A stretch of 22,641 nucleotides of DNA, taken from NCBI GenBank assembly GCA_003133425.1, contig PKXI01000381.1, forward strand, positions 1-22,641, written 5' to 3'. The stretch comes from Acidobacteriaceae bacterium. Lineage in GTDB: Bacteria; Acidobacteriota; Terriglobia; Terriglobales; Acidobacteriaceae. The position numbers were made by a program, and so were the translations under genes. Below, piece by piece: positions 1-8,226 of this stretch. Each line of letters begins with the position of its first letter. The stretch's first letter is position 1. The notes beneath the pieces were generated by a model that was given only the letters and a program-made list of their open reading frames with translations, was not told the origin of the DNA and did no database searches.

Positions 1-141
1 GCGCCTCCTCGTTCCACACAACGGACAGTCGGCAACAATCCAACTGTCTGGCATGGTTTCGACCGGGGCGGGGATGGTCTCGCCGCATCCCTTGCACCGA
101 ATGGCGAAGTCGCAGAGCCGGGGTTGGGGCAGGTTCCACAC
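1..141 (-). CDS. Small zinc-ribbon protein, N-terminal part (cut by window edge)
   Basis: Read on the minus strand from a GTG at 141 there is an open frame of 47 codons running off the left edge. It carries two C-x2-C pairs (residues 16-19, C-K-G-C, and 39-42, C-P-L-C), the layout of a small rubredoxin-like zinc ribbon. The GTG is chosen because an in-frame TGA lies 45-50 bases upstream and no ATG intervenes; no strong ribosome site is visible. The composition (acidic and hydrophobic residues between the cysteine pairs, a basic run after the second) looks like real protein. Function unknown. Similar short CxxC/CxxC proteins are, as far as I recall, common orphans in Acidobacteriota. If the tRNA fragment at 482-530 marks the end of an integrated element, this gene would lie on the element side. 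Confidence 0.5.
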   Translation of the reverse strand, partial: MWNLPQPRLCDFAIRCKGCGETIPAPVETMPDSWIVADCPLCGTRRR

Positions 142-481
142 AGGAACAGTATAGGCGAATACAAGACGAAGATATGCACAGCCGGTTCACACCACGCCGA
201 GTATCCAACCCTTCGACAGCAGCGACCTCTCCTTCCTCGGGCGTCAAGGGTTCTGGCGAGGTCTCGCGATGAGAATCGCGGACTGGGCGGGTGCTAATCT
301 GACTGTCATTTCCAGTGAGTCAGCAGATAATCTGGTGCATGTTCTGGTGCATGTTTGACTTGGAATTTAGTGCTTCTTGGCGCAGCATAATGCAAAGTAC
401 CAATCACTTCTAAGTATTGAAAATACAGGAGATCAACTGCATAATTCGACTCTGTTCTACTCTGTGCAAAACAGCCAAAAA
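142..481. other. Gene-free stretch left of the tRNA fragment
   Basis: I see no convincing gene here. The plus frame 155-358 is open but has no start codon except a late ATG at 269, which would give 29 residues. From about 359 to 481 the composition is clearly more AT-rich than the rest of the window. A perfect 12-bp tandem direct repeat (TCTGGTGCATGT at 331-342 and 343-354) and a small inverted repeat (GTATT-gaa-AATAC, 414-426) lie here. Such repeats near a tRNA-derived site can be integrase arm or core sites, but this is speculation. Confidence 0.4.
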
Positions 482-530
482 CTGATTCGTAATCAGCAGG
501 TCGTCGGTTCGAGTCCGACTTTCGGCTCCA
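482..530 (+). other. 3' part of tRNA-Thr(CGT) without 5' half; probable attachment site or integration scar
   Basis: The 49 bases reproduce tRNA positions 28-76. The anticodon arm is CTGA-TTCGTAA-TCAG (anticodon CGT, threonine). A 5-nt variable loop follows, then a perfect T arm (GTCGG-TTCGAGT-CCGAC), the acceptor 3' strand TTTCGGC, discriminator T and an encoded CCA. The matching acceptor 5' strand (GCCGAAA) and any D arm are absent from the 300 bases upstream, and the base before the fragment (A481) breaks the expected pairing with C43. The sequence therefore stops being tRNA inside the anticodon stem. Tyrosine-recombinase elements typically leave such 3' tRNA copies at their far end. A terminator follows at 584-613. 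It is not a functional tRNA gene as it stands. Confidence 0.8.
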
Positions 531-583
531 TTTCCATTTCTGCACAAAAGACGACCCACTCAAAGAGACGGCGTGACGTGCAC

Positions 584-613
584 AATGGCTTCCCCACAAT
601 GGGAGCCATTTTT
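584..613 (+). terminator. Intrinsic terminator downstream of the tRNA fragment
   Basis: The arms AATGGC (584-589) and GCCATT (605-610) pair. T590-A604 and CCC (592-594) with GGG (601-603) extend the stem across one bulged T, around a 6-nt loop. A run of five T (609-613) and a second T-rich patch follow. It fits a rho-independent terminator for plus-strand transcripts, presumably the original terminator of the tRNA-Thr gene. Confidence 0.6.
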
Positions 614-617
614 CGTT

Positions 618-679
618 TTGCGGCTTGCGGAATGAACCCCTCGGGCTAATAAAATGCCGGGGACGCACAATTCCCCGGC
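618..679 (+). promoter_or_regulatory. Candidate promoter with overlapping dyad upstream of the GH116 gene
   Basis: TAAAAT at 650-655 matches five of six bases of a sigma-70 -10 box. TTGCGG occurs twice upstream (618-623 and 625-630), but the nearer copy leaves a 19-bp spacer, so the -35 is poor. Immediately after the -10 box is a perfect 8-bp inverted repeat, GCCGGGGA (656-663) and TCCCCGGC (672-679), with an 8-nt spacer, ending 12 nt before the ribosome site of the next gene. It could be an operator over the transcription start, or a 5' mRNA hairpin if transcription begins further upstream. Confidence 0.35.
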
Positions 680-702
680 GTGGCTGTACTCAAGGAGCGC
701 GG

Positions 703-3435
703 ATGAAAGACAAGCCAGGACTGAATCGCCGGAGCTTTCTCAAGCAGGCGGCTGGAGCCGTAGGAGCCGCCGTGCAGACAAAGCATATGGCTGCCCAGAG
801 CCGGGAGCTGGAACTCCGCGCCGATGCAGAGCAAAGCCAATCTCACGAAGATCTCGCGTATCCGCGGCAGTTCCGCGGACGCCAACTGCGCATGATTTCG
901 TTCCCTCTGGGTGGAGTGGCAGCGGGCAGCATTGGGTTGGGCGGGCGCGGGCAGCTGGACAACTGGGAAATCTTCAACCGACCTAACAAAGGATTCCGTC
1001 CATCGTATGCGTTTCCGGCCATCTGGGCGCAGGCCGGAAGCGACAAGCCGGTCGCCCACTTGCTTGAAGCGCGGATTCAGCCGCCTTACGAGGGGCAGGA
1101 TGGCCTCGGGTCAAACAACGCTCCTGGACTCAGCCGCCTTGAGTCGGGTACCTTCACCGGCGAATATCCGCTGGCGCATATCGATTTCGAGGACAACACT
1201 CTGCCGGTGAGGGTGGAGCTCGATGCGTTTTCGCCGTTCATTCCTCATGATCCGGACGATTCGGGTTTGCCGGTGGCCATTCTGCGCTATCGGGTTACCA
1301 ACCCCGGCCCGGCAACAGCCAAGGTCGGCATTGCATTCTCCATCGATAACCCCGTGAAGACGACGCGAGACAGAGGTGGAGCTGCGAATCAGAAGCCGGA
1401 TGACGGGAGGCGGAACGAGTATCGGGTCGAGGACCGCATTGCGGGCTTGGTGATGAGCAATCCGAGCCTCGTGGCGGAAGACCCCATGGCGGGTGAATTC
1501 GTGTTGGCCGCGACGCCGGAGGCCGGCACTGAGGTTTCGCATTGGGAGGGATGGCCGGCAGGGCGCTGGTGGAACTCGCCGCTCCAGTTCTGGGACGAAT
1601 TTTCAAAATCGGGAAACCTGGGCACGCAACCGGAAGAGCATAACTCCGTGGGCGTGCTTTGCCTGAGGAGAACCATCGCTCCGGGCCAGACGGCGAGTTT
1701 TCCGTTCTTGCTCGCCTGGCGATTCCCCAATCGCACGCCGGACTGGTGTGGCTGGTCGGCGCCTCCGGGCGAAGGCAACACCATCATCGGAAACTTCTAC
1801 GCAACACGATTCAAGAGCGCATGGGAGGCCGTTGAATACGCTGCCGCAAATCTTGAGTCTCTTGAAGCCCGGACCCGCATGTTTACGGGGGCATTGCGCG
1901 AAACCACGCTGCCCGCAGTGGTGAAAGAGGCCGCCGGCGCAAATCTTTCCACGCTCGCCACCACCACCTGCTTTCGCACCGCCGACGGGGAGTTCCACGG
2001 CTTCGAAGGCAGCGATAATCAGCGCGGCTGTTGCTTTGGCAACTGCACTCACGTTTGGAATTACGAGACATCAACTCCGTTCCTGTTTCCGTCCTTTGCC
2101 CGATCGCTGCGCCGCAGTTCCTTTGGCTATTCCATGGACGATGCCGGCGCAATCCACTTCCGCCAAATGTTGCCGGATGGAAAGGCGCGCTCAGGATTCG
2201 CTGCGGCTGACGGCCAGATGGGCCAGATCATGCATGCGTGGCTGGACTGGAAGATCAGCGGAGACGACGAGTTGCTGCGTGCCACTTGGCCAAGGGCGAA
2301 AAAGGCGCTCGAGTTTGCCTGGGTTCCCGGCGGATGGGACGGCAACCGAGATGGCGTGATGGAGGGCGTGCAACACAATACCTACGACGTCGAGTTCTAC
2401 GGCCCTAACCCGATGTGCGGGATCTACTATCTAGGCGGACTGCGGGCCGGTGAGGAAATGGCGCGCGCAGCCGGCGACACGTCGTCCGCCGAGACATATC
2501 GCAAGCTCTTCGAACAGGGTAGCCGTTGGATCGATGCCAACCTCTTCAACGGCGAGTATTACATCCAGCAGATCAGAGGGTTTCGCAAGGACGAGATAGC
2601 CGACAACCTGCGCAGCGACATGGGCTCTGAGAACACGGAGACTCCGGAATACCAGCTTGGCGCCGGATGTCTCGTCGATCAACTTTTGGGGCAGTATCTG
2701 GCGGACGTCTGCGGCCTGGGAGCGCTGGTGTCGCAGGAGAAGATTCGTGCGACGCTCCGGTCCATTTACCGCTACAACTACAAGCGCAGCCTCGCCGGGC
2801 ACAACAACACCGAACGCACGTTTGCCTTGAACAATGAGGCCTCGGTGGTGATCTGTGACTACGGCAAGGCCGAACGCCCGCATATTCCCTTCCCCTACTT
2901 CGCTGAAACCATGACCGGCTTTGAATACACCGCGGCGGTGCTCATGATGAACTGGGGCATGGTGGAAGAAGGTTTGGAGTGTGTGCGCAACATCCGCCTT
3001 CGCTACGACGGCGAGAAACGAAATCCATGGGACGAGGCTGAGTGCGGACACCACTATGCGCGCGCTATGTCGGCCTGGTCAGCCGTTCTTGCTCTCAGCG
3101 GCTTTAGCTACAACGGCGGCAACGCATCGGTGGTTGCCGCTCCGCTGGTGGCGAAGGACAACTTCAATTGCCTTTGGTCGACGGGAACGGGATGGGGCAC
3201 GTATTCACTGCGGCGCCAAGCCGATGGCACCAGTTTTGCAATCAACGTGCTGGAAGGAACGCTCGCTTGCCGCTCCTGCGAGATCGCGGCTTCCGGTAAG
3301 GCGGCCTCAGCTCAGAGCGGTGGAAACGCTGTGGAGAGTCACGTAAGCCGTAGCGGCGAACGCATCGTTGTGAGCTTCAGCAAAACGCTGCGGCTGACGG
3401 CAAAGGACGGGATTCGCATTGAGGTGCACGGGTAA
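703..3435 (+). CDS. Tat-exported GH116-family glycosidase (GBA2/DUF608 type)
   Basis: This 910-residue protein resembles bacterial family GH116 enzymes (GBA2-like beta-glucosidase/glucosylceramidase fold: N-terminal beta-sandwich then an (alpha/alpha)6 catalytic domain). The ATG at 703 is chosen because AAGGAG (692-697) sits 5 nt upstream. The N-terminus has a twin-arginine signal (N-R-R-S-F-L-K, residues 8-14, then an alanine-rich segment), so export as a folded protein is expected. The F-P-L-G-G...G-S-I-G-L-G-G-R-G block near residues 65-85 is the GBA2 N-domain signature. In the catalytic half, W-N-Y-E (E455) and H-N-T-Y-D (D562) are the likely nucleophile and general acid regions, and E-C-G-H-H-Y-A-R (780-787) matches the conserved substrate-binding block; these placements are by eye. 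The substrate is unproven; beta-glucosides, xylosides or N-acetylglucosaminides all occur in the family. The gene stands alone and converges with the next one. Confidence 0.85.
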   Translation: MKDKPGLNRRSFLKQAAGAVGAAVQTKHMAAQSRELELRADAEQSQSHEDLAYPRQFRGRQLRMISFPLGGVAAGSIGLGGRGQLDNWEIFNRPNKGFRPSYAFPAIWAQAGSDKPVAHLLEARIQPPYEGQDGLGSNNAPGLSRLESGTFTGEYPLAHIDFEDNTLPVRVELDAFSPFIPHDPDDSGLPVAILRYRVTNPGPATAKVGIAFSIDNPVKTTRDRGGAANQKPDDGRRNEYRVEDRIAGLVMSNPSLVAEDPMAGEFVLAATPEAGTEVSHWEGWPAGRWWNSPLQFWDEFSKSGNLGTQPEEHNSVGVLCLRRTIAPGQTASFPFLLAWRFPNRTPDWCGWSAPPGEGNTIIGNFYATRFKSAWEAVEYAAANLESLEARTRMFTGALRETTLPAVVKEAAGANLSTLATTTCFRTADGEFHGFEGSDNQRGCCFGNCTHVWNYETSTPFLFPSFARSLRRSSFGYSMDDAGAIHFRQMLPDGKARSGFAAADGQMGQIMHAWLDWKISGDDELLRATWPRAKKALEFAWVPGGWDGNRDGVMEGVQHNTYDVEFYGPNPMCGIYYLGGLRAGEEMARAAGDTSSAETYRKLFEQGSRWIDANLFNGEYYIQQIRGFRKDEIADNLRSDMGSENTETPEYQLGAGCLVDQLLGQYLADVCGLGALVSQEKIRATLRSIYRYNYKRSLAGHNNTERTFALNNEASVVICDYGKAERPHIPFPYFAETMTGFEYTAAVLMMNWGMVEEGLECVRNIRLRYDGEKRNPWDEAECGHHYARAMSAWSAVLALSGFSYNGGNASVVAAPLVAKDNFNCLWSTGTGWGTYSLRRQADGTSFAINVLEGTLACRSCEIAASGKAASAQSGGNAVESHVSRSGERIVVSFSKTLRLTAKDGIRIEVHG

Positions 3436-3473
3436 AGCGCGGCTTTCGCGTGCGGCATGAATGATTGCCGGCG

Positions 3474-6400
3474 CTAGCTTACCTGCCTCAAAATCTCTAA
3501 TTGCCTGAGAAGCTCGTCGCACAGGCCATGCAGCTCGCCTAAACGCCTAAGCCCTTCCGAGTTTCTGCCCTCGGCCTGTGCCGCGTAGATCTCCGCAGCC
3601 AACTCGTGGAATTTCCGATGAGCGATTCCCACAGACTTGCAAGCGGGCTGGTCGCCGCGGCCAGCCACCCCCTCAGCGTCGAGCCACAGCCCGAATCGGC
3701 AATGGCGTATATCCAGCGCCGGAGGAGCGTGGCGCTTGCCCCGCATAAAGGACTCAAAGGCTGCAATCCACGCGCGGTGCTCCACGCAGGCATAGAGCAG
3801 CACCCTGTTGCCGGAGTGGACTTGGGGCACCTCGGCCCAGCGTGGATCGGGCCGCCACGCAGATACCCAGCCGGGCAGATCACACGCAAGCATCGGCCGC
3901 GCGATCCCGTAGCCCTGAGCCAGTTCGCAGCCCAGTTGCAGCAGCATCAGTCCGTGCTCCACGGTCTCCACGCCTTCAGCGATCACCTGACGATGGAAAG
4001 CAGACGCCAGGCCCAATATGCCCTCCAGGATGTTCAGATTCTCCGGGTCCTCGAGCATATCGCTCACAAAGCTCTGGTCGATCTTGAGTATGCTGGCTGG
4101 CAGGCGTTTGAGATAGGTCAGCGAGGAGTAGCCGGTGCCAAAGTCGTCCAGGGCAAACGACACTCCGATCCTGTGACAGGCATTCAGAACTTGCGAGGTC
4201 TTGACCACGTCCTGCAGCGCGCTTGTCTCCAGCACTTCAATCTCCAGGCTGAAGGGCTTGACGCTTGGGTGCGCCGCAAGCAGGGCGCTCAGGCGATCCA
4301 CAAAATCCTCTTGCTGCAACTGCAGGGCGCACACATTCACGCTGACCGGCATCTCCAGGCCGGCGGCATGCCAGGCCTCCATCTGTGCCAGGGCGCTGTC
4401 GATCACCCACTCGCCCACCTCGATGGCCAGTGAATGATCTTCAATGACCGGCAGAAACATTCCCGGTGGCAGCAGTCCCCGTATCGGATGCTGCCAGCGA
4501 ATGAGAGCCTCAACCCCCACCACCACGCCCGTGCGCATGTTCACTTTGGGCTGGTAATAGAGGACAAATTCCCGTGCAGCAAGTGCGCGGCGAATATGCT
4601 CAAGGTTTTCGTGCCGGCCACGCACACTCTGGTCATGATCGGGATCGAAGATGTGGTAGCGGTTTCCGCCCGCCAGTTTGGCCTGGTACATGGCCTGGTC
4701 GGCCTGCCGCAGCAGAAGATCCGGATCCGCCTCTTCCGCCTGGGGAAAGAACGTGACTCCAATACTTGCGGAAACACAAAGACTCAGATCGCCAACCTGC
4801 ACCTGTTCAGACGCGGCCTCCAGCAACAGAGCAAGCACTGGCACGCTTGCTTCGGCATTATCCAGATCCAGCATTACGGCGACGAACTCGTCCCCGCCCA
4901 GCCGGGCAAGTGTATCGCCTTCGCGCAGGGCGCACTTCATGTCGAAGGCCAGCGAGGTCAGCAACCGATCCCCGGCTTCCCGTCCGTGCCGGTCGTTTAT
5001 TTCCTTGAAGCCGTCCAGATCGAGATACGCAACTGCAAGCACCTGTTTTCGCCGGTTCGCCTGGGCCATGGCCTGATGCAGGCGATCCGCAAGGAGAACC
5101 CGGTTGGGCAGGCTCGTCAATTTATCGTAGTGAGTAAGATGCTCCAATTGCTGAGCGTGCTTCTTAAGCTGGGTTATGTCAGAAAACAGAGCGACATATT
5201 GCAGCAATTTCCCGCTGGCATCGTGCACAGCGGTAATCGTCAGCATCTCGGCAAATATCTCGCCGCTCTTGTTTTTATTCCAGATTTCTCCAGACCAATG
5301 GCCTTCCTTGACCAGCGCGCGCCACATTTCATCGTAGAATTCCTTGCTATGCTGGCCGGATTTCAGCAGGCTCGGATTCTGACCCAGCACCTCCTCGCGT
5401 TGATACCCCGTGATGCGCGTAAACATTTCGTTCACTTCAAGAATGGCGCCGTCAGGATTGGTGATTGTGATGCCTTCGCGGGCGTTGGTAAAGACGCTGG
5501 CGGCCAGGCGCAACCTTTCCTCGACCTCCATTTGCCGCGTGACGTCCTCGGCAAAGAGAATGATGCCACCAACAGAGCCATCGTCCGCCCGCCAGGGAAT
5601 AACCTCCCAACGGATCCACTGCACGGTTCCATCGGCTCTCTCAAACCGGTCCTGTTCGGCGCGAAGCGATTCGCCGGCCAGGCCGCGGCGATGCGCGTCT
5701 TTCCAGCGCCCCGGAATGTCGGGGACGATCTCATAGTGAGAGTGTCCGATGATATTTCGGCCCAAAAGAGAATAGTCTTCCAGCCATCGGCGGCTGGCGA
5801 CCAGGTAGCGCATCTCGCGGTCGAACATTGCCAGTGCGGCCGGCGCGTGCGCGATGAATAGTTGCAGCAGTTCCTTGCTCTCGCGCAGCGCAGCCTCGGC
5901 CTGTTTGCGCTCGGTAATGTCTTCATAGGACATAATGATGCCGCCGATGGCGCCATTGGCGGCCATCCAGGGAATGATCTCCCAGCGGATCCATTGCATG
6001 GTGCCATCGGCAGAATCGTATCGGTCCTCTTCGGACCGCTGGCGCTCGCCGGCGAGTCCACGCCGGTGCGTCTCTTTCCAGCGTTCCGGAATATCCGGGT
6101 TGATCTCGTAATGAGAATGTCCAACGATCTCCTGATCGGTGATTGAGTGATCCTTCGCCCATCGGTGGCTTACTGTCAGGTAGCGCATCTCGCGGTCGAA
6201 CATGGCGAGAGCTACGGGCGCATTCGCAATGAATAACTGCAGCAACTCCTGGCTTTCCCGCAGCGCTGCTTCGGCCTGCTTCTGCCAGTTGATGTCCACC
6301 GAGACAATGATGATCCCGCCGACGGCGCCATCGGCGGCCCCCCAGGGAATGATCTCCCGCCTGACCCATTGCGCCGAGCCATCCGCTCGTTCAAGGAACC

Positions 6401-8153
6401 TCTCGTCGGCGGATAGCGCCTCTCCCGCCAGCGCCCTGCGGTGCTCCTCTCTCCAGCTTTCCGGAAGCTCGGGAAAGACCTCATATTCGGAGTGTCCCAT
6501 CACTTCCCGGCCCAGAAGGGAATGCATCTCAAGCCAGCGGCGGCTTGCGGCCAGGTAGCGCATCTCGCGGTCGAACATGGCCAGCCCCGCTGGCGCGTGG
6601 TCGATGAACAGTTGCAGCAGTTCCTTACTGTGGCGCAGCTCTGTTTCGGCCTGCCTGCGTTCGGTAATGTCTTGAACCGCGCCACGAAAGGTCTTGGGCT
6701 TTCCAAGCGCATCGAACTCCAGCCTGACTCGAGACTGGATCCAGCGGACCACTCCGTCTGAGGGGCGAACGATGCGGAATTCCTGGGTGAATGGACCGCT
6801 TTTGCCTGTTGCCTGACTCGCCAGATGTTCCGCGATCCTCGCACGGTCATCGGGATGAATCAGTGCCATCCAACCTGCCATGCTTGGTTCATAGTCTCTG
6901 TCGATTCCGAATAACTCGATCAGAACCTCCGACCGTGTGGCAACCCCCGTACTGAAATCCGCCACAAAGCTGCCAATCCCGGCAATCCTCTGCGCCTCCT
7001 TTAGTGATTCCTCGCTCTCACACAGCGCGATCTCGGACTGTTTGCGTTCGGTAATGTCGCGGATGATGCCGAACATCTTTACCGGCCGCCTCTGTACGTC
7101 GAACTCCAAACGTCCCAGTCCATGTACCCAGCGCACCGCCCGGTCTGAGTGGCGAACGATCCGATATTCCTTATTGAACGGCTCGCCCTTCCCAAGAACG
7201 TCGTTCGCGAAATAGGCAACCATCATGGCGCGATCGTCGGGATGTACGAGGGCGGCCCATCCCTCAACGGAGCGCACATACTCCTTTCCGATTCCGAACA
7301 ATTGGTCCAGAACATCGGAACTTGTCCACAATCCGGTCCCGACATTCACGACATAGCTGCCCAGACCAGCGATGCTCTGCGCCTCGCGCAACGACTCCTC
7401 GCTCTCGCGAAGTGCCGTCTCAGTTGCCATTTGCCTGGTGATATCGCGCGCGACGCCGAACAGGCCAATCACGTTTCCTTCGAGGTCTCTGACCGGATAT
7501 TTCCGGTTGTCTACCCACCCCTCCTTCCCGTTCCCCTGCGACGGGACCTGGGTGTCGCGCATCACCTTGATTCCGGCAAAGACCTCCCTTTCAAGCCGGT
7601 AATAGACGTCCGCATATTCTTCGGGGAACAGGTCGTAATCGGTCAGGCCAAGTAAGCTGGCACCGTCCTCACCAGCATCGGACCAGTCCAGCAGGGCCCT
7701 GCGGTTTGCCGCGGTAATCACATGATTGCGGTTCTTGAAATAAAGCGCCTCGTCGACGATATCCATCACCGGATCGATGGTGGTCAGGCTGGCCGGCTCA
7801 TTCAAATTTCCATAAAGACTCTTCGCTTCTTGCAGCAACAGATTGAGTGCCGCTTTCCCTCCGACTTTAGCCGGTTCCCTGGCGTACTGCCCCCGGACGC
7901 AGCGTATCTTCCCGTCGGCATGACGGAGGCGGATGTTGAATGTACCGGATTCGTTCTCTGCTGTTGGGGAAAACAACATGCCGGCGATGTCGGCGTCGGC
8001 GGCGTGAATGCGTTCCTTCAGGCTCACCCTGGAGGCAAGAAAGTCCTCGGCGCTGATGCCAAGAAGAGCGTCAATGCCAGTGCTTACGGAAAGCACCTTC
8101 AGCCGTTCGCCGAGCGCGAGCCGGAACTCCGCTTGAATCAGGGGCCCTGTCAT
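3474..8153 (-). CDS. Multi-PAS GGDEF-EAL c-di-GMP enzyme with C-terminal CZB zinc domain
   Basis: A 1559-residue signalling protein with no membrane segment. In order: a short PAS-like domain (1-95), PAS (about 130-240), two related PAS_3-type domains (about 255-370 and 380-495), three nearly identical PAS units of exactly 125 residues (503-627, 628-752, 753-877), another PAS (about 880-1000), GGDEF, EAL and a CZB domain. The cyclase motif G-G-D-E-F is intact at 1086-1090, with an R-E-G-D inhibitory I-site five residues before it. The phosphodiesterase motifs E-A-L (1215-1217), D-D-F-G-T-G, K-I-D and E-G-V-E-T are intact, so both activities are possible. H1459, C1485, H1512 and H1516 fit the zinc ligands of CZB domains. 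The ATG at 8153 is preferred: the longer open frame upstream has non-protein-like composition and holds the probable promoter. The ribosome site is weak. It converges with the GH116 gene. Confidence 0.92.
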   Translation of the reverse strand: MTGPLIQAEFRLALGERLKVLSVSTGIDALLGISAEDFLASRVSLKERIHAADADIAGMLFSPTAENESGTFNIRLRHADGKIRCVRGQYAREPAKVGGKAALNLLLQEAKSLYGNLNEPASLTTIDPVMDIVDEALYFKNRNHVITAANRRALLDWSDAGEDGASLLGLTDYDLFPEEYADVYYRLEREVFAGIKVMRDTQVPSQGNGKEGWVDNRKYPVRDLEGNVIGLFGVARDITRQMATETALRESEESLREAQSIAGLGSYVVNVGTGLWTSSDVLDQLFGIGKEYVRSVEGWAALVHPDDRAMMVAYFANDVLGKGEPFNKEYRIVRHSDRAVRWVHGLGRLEFDVQRRPVKMFGIIRDITERKQSEIALCESEESLKEAQRIAGIGSFVADFSTGVATRSEVLIELFGIDRDYEPSMAGWMALIHPDDRARIAEHLASQATGKSGPFTQEFRIVRPSDGVVRWIQSRVRLEFDALGKPKTFRGAVQDITERRQAETELRHSKELLQLFIDHAPAGLAMFDREMRYLAASRRWLEMHSLLGREVMGHSEYEVFPELPESWREEHRRALAGEALSADERFLERADGSAQWVRREIIPWGAADGAVGGIIIVSVDINWQKQAEAALRESQELLQLFIANAPVALAMFDREMRYLTVSHRWAKDHSITDQEIVGHSHYEINPDIPERWKETHRRGLAGERQRSEEDRYDSADGTMQWIRWEIIPWMAANGAIGGIIMSYEDITERKQAEAALRESKELLQLFIAHAPAALAMFDREMRYLVASRRWLEDYSLLGRNIIGHSHYEIVPDIPGRWKDAHRRGLAGESLRAEQDRFERADGTVQWIRWEVIPWRADDGSVGGIILFAEDVTRQMEVEERLRLAASVFTNAREGITITNPDGAILEVNEMFTRITGYQREEVLGQNPSLLKSGQHSKEFYDEMWRALVKEGHWSGEIWNKNKSGEIFAEMLTITAVHDASGKLLQYVALFSDITQLKKHAQQLEHLTHYDKLTSLPNRVLLADRLHQAMAQANRRKQVLAVAYLDLDGFKEINDRHGREAGDRLLTSLAFDMKCALREGDTLARLGGDEFVAVMLDLDNAEASVPVLALLLEAASEQVQVGDLSLCVSASIGVTFFPQAEEADPDLLLRQADQAMYQAKLAGGNRYHIFDPDHDQSVRGRHENLEHIRRALAAREFVLYYQPKVNMRTGVVVGVEALIRWQHPIRGLLPPGMFLPVIEDHSLAIEVGEWVIDSALAQMEAWHAAGLEMPVSVNVCALQLQQEDFVDRLSALLAAHPSVKPFSLEIEVLETSALQDVVKTSQVLNACHRIGVSFALDDFGTGYSSLTYLKRLPASILKIDQSFVSDMLEDPENLNILEGILGLASAFHRQVIAEGVETVEHGLMLLQLGCELAQGYGIARPMLACDLPGWVSAWRPDPRWAEVPQVHSGNRVLLYACVEHRAWIAAFESFMRGKRHAPPALDIRHCRFGLWLDAEGVAGRGDQPACKSVGIAHRKFHELAAEIYAAQAEGRNSEGLRRLGELHGLCDELLRQLEILRQVS
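5523..6647 (-). repeat. Three tandem 375-bp PAS-encoding units inside one gene
   Basis: The same 18-base word CATCTCGCGGTCGAACAT (plus-strand reading) starts at 5811, 6186 and 6561, exactly 375 bp apart, and the protein repeats with period 125 residues. Each unit runs from the linker K/Q-E-L-L-Q-L-F-I through M-F-D-R-E-M-R-Y-L and I-I/V-P-W to the D-I/V-T/N exit of the PAS domain. Unit boundaries are approximate to about 20 bases. The units have diverged at many codons, so the amplification is not brand new. Confidence 0.85.
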
Positions 8154-8196
8154 CCAGTTCCAACTTCTACATACGGATCTCGTACACGCCGATACT

Positions 8197-8226
8197 AATG
8201 TACCGACCGAAAAACAGGGAAGGCAA
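8197..8226 (-). promoter_or_regulatory. Candidate sigma-70 promoter for the multi-PAS gene
   Basis: Read on the minus strand, TTGCCT (8226-8221) and TACATT (8202-8197) are 18 bp apart; each matches four of six consensus bases. Transcription would start near 8190, giving a leader of about 37 nt before the ATG at 8153. Moderate match only. Confidence 0.3.

Noticed and set aside
306..360. The minus-strand tail K-H-A-P-E-H-A-P-D resembles repetitive C-terminal tails of some tyrosine integrases.
   Set aside because: No integrase catalytic segment (R, H-x-x-R, Y) precedes it; the frame upstream runs into the tRNA fragment. The similarity comes from the 12-bp tandem repeat.
306..668. Minus-strand open frame of 120 codons containing S-D-S-N-R-R-P-A-D-Y-E-S.
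   Set aside because: That peptide is the well-known antisense translation of a tRNA anticodon/T-arm region and arises here from the tRNA-Thr fragment; the rest shows no domain or ribosome site.
3606..5861. Two long plus-strand open frames (275 and 475 codons) opposite the multi-PAS gene.
   Set aside because: They are antisense to strongly conserved GGDEF, EAL and PAS coding sequence, have no recognisable domains, and reflect GC-rich codon bias.
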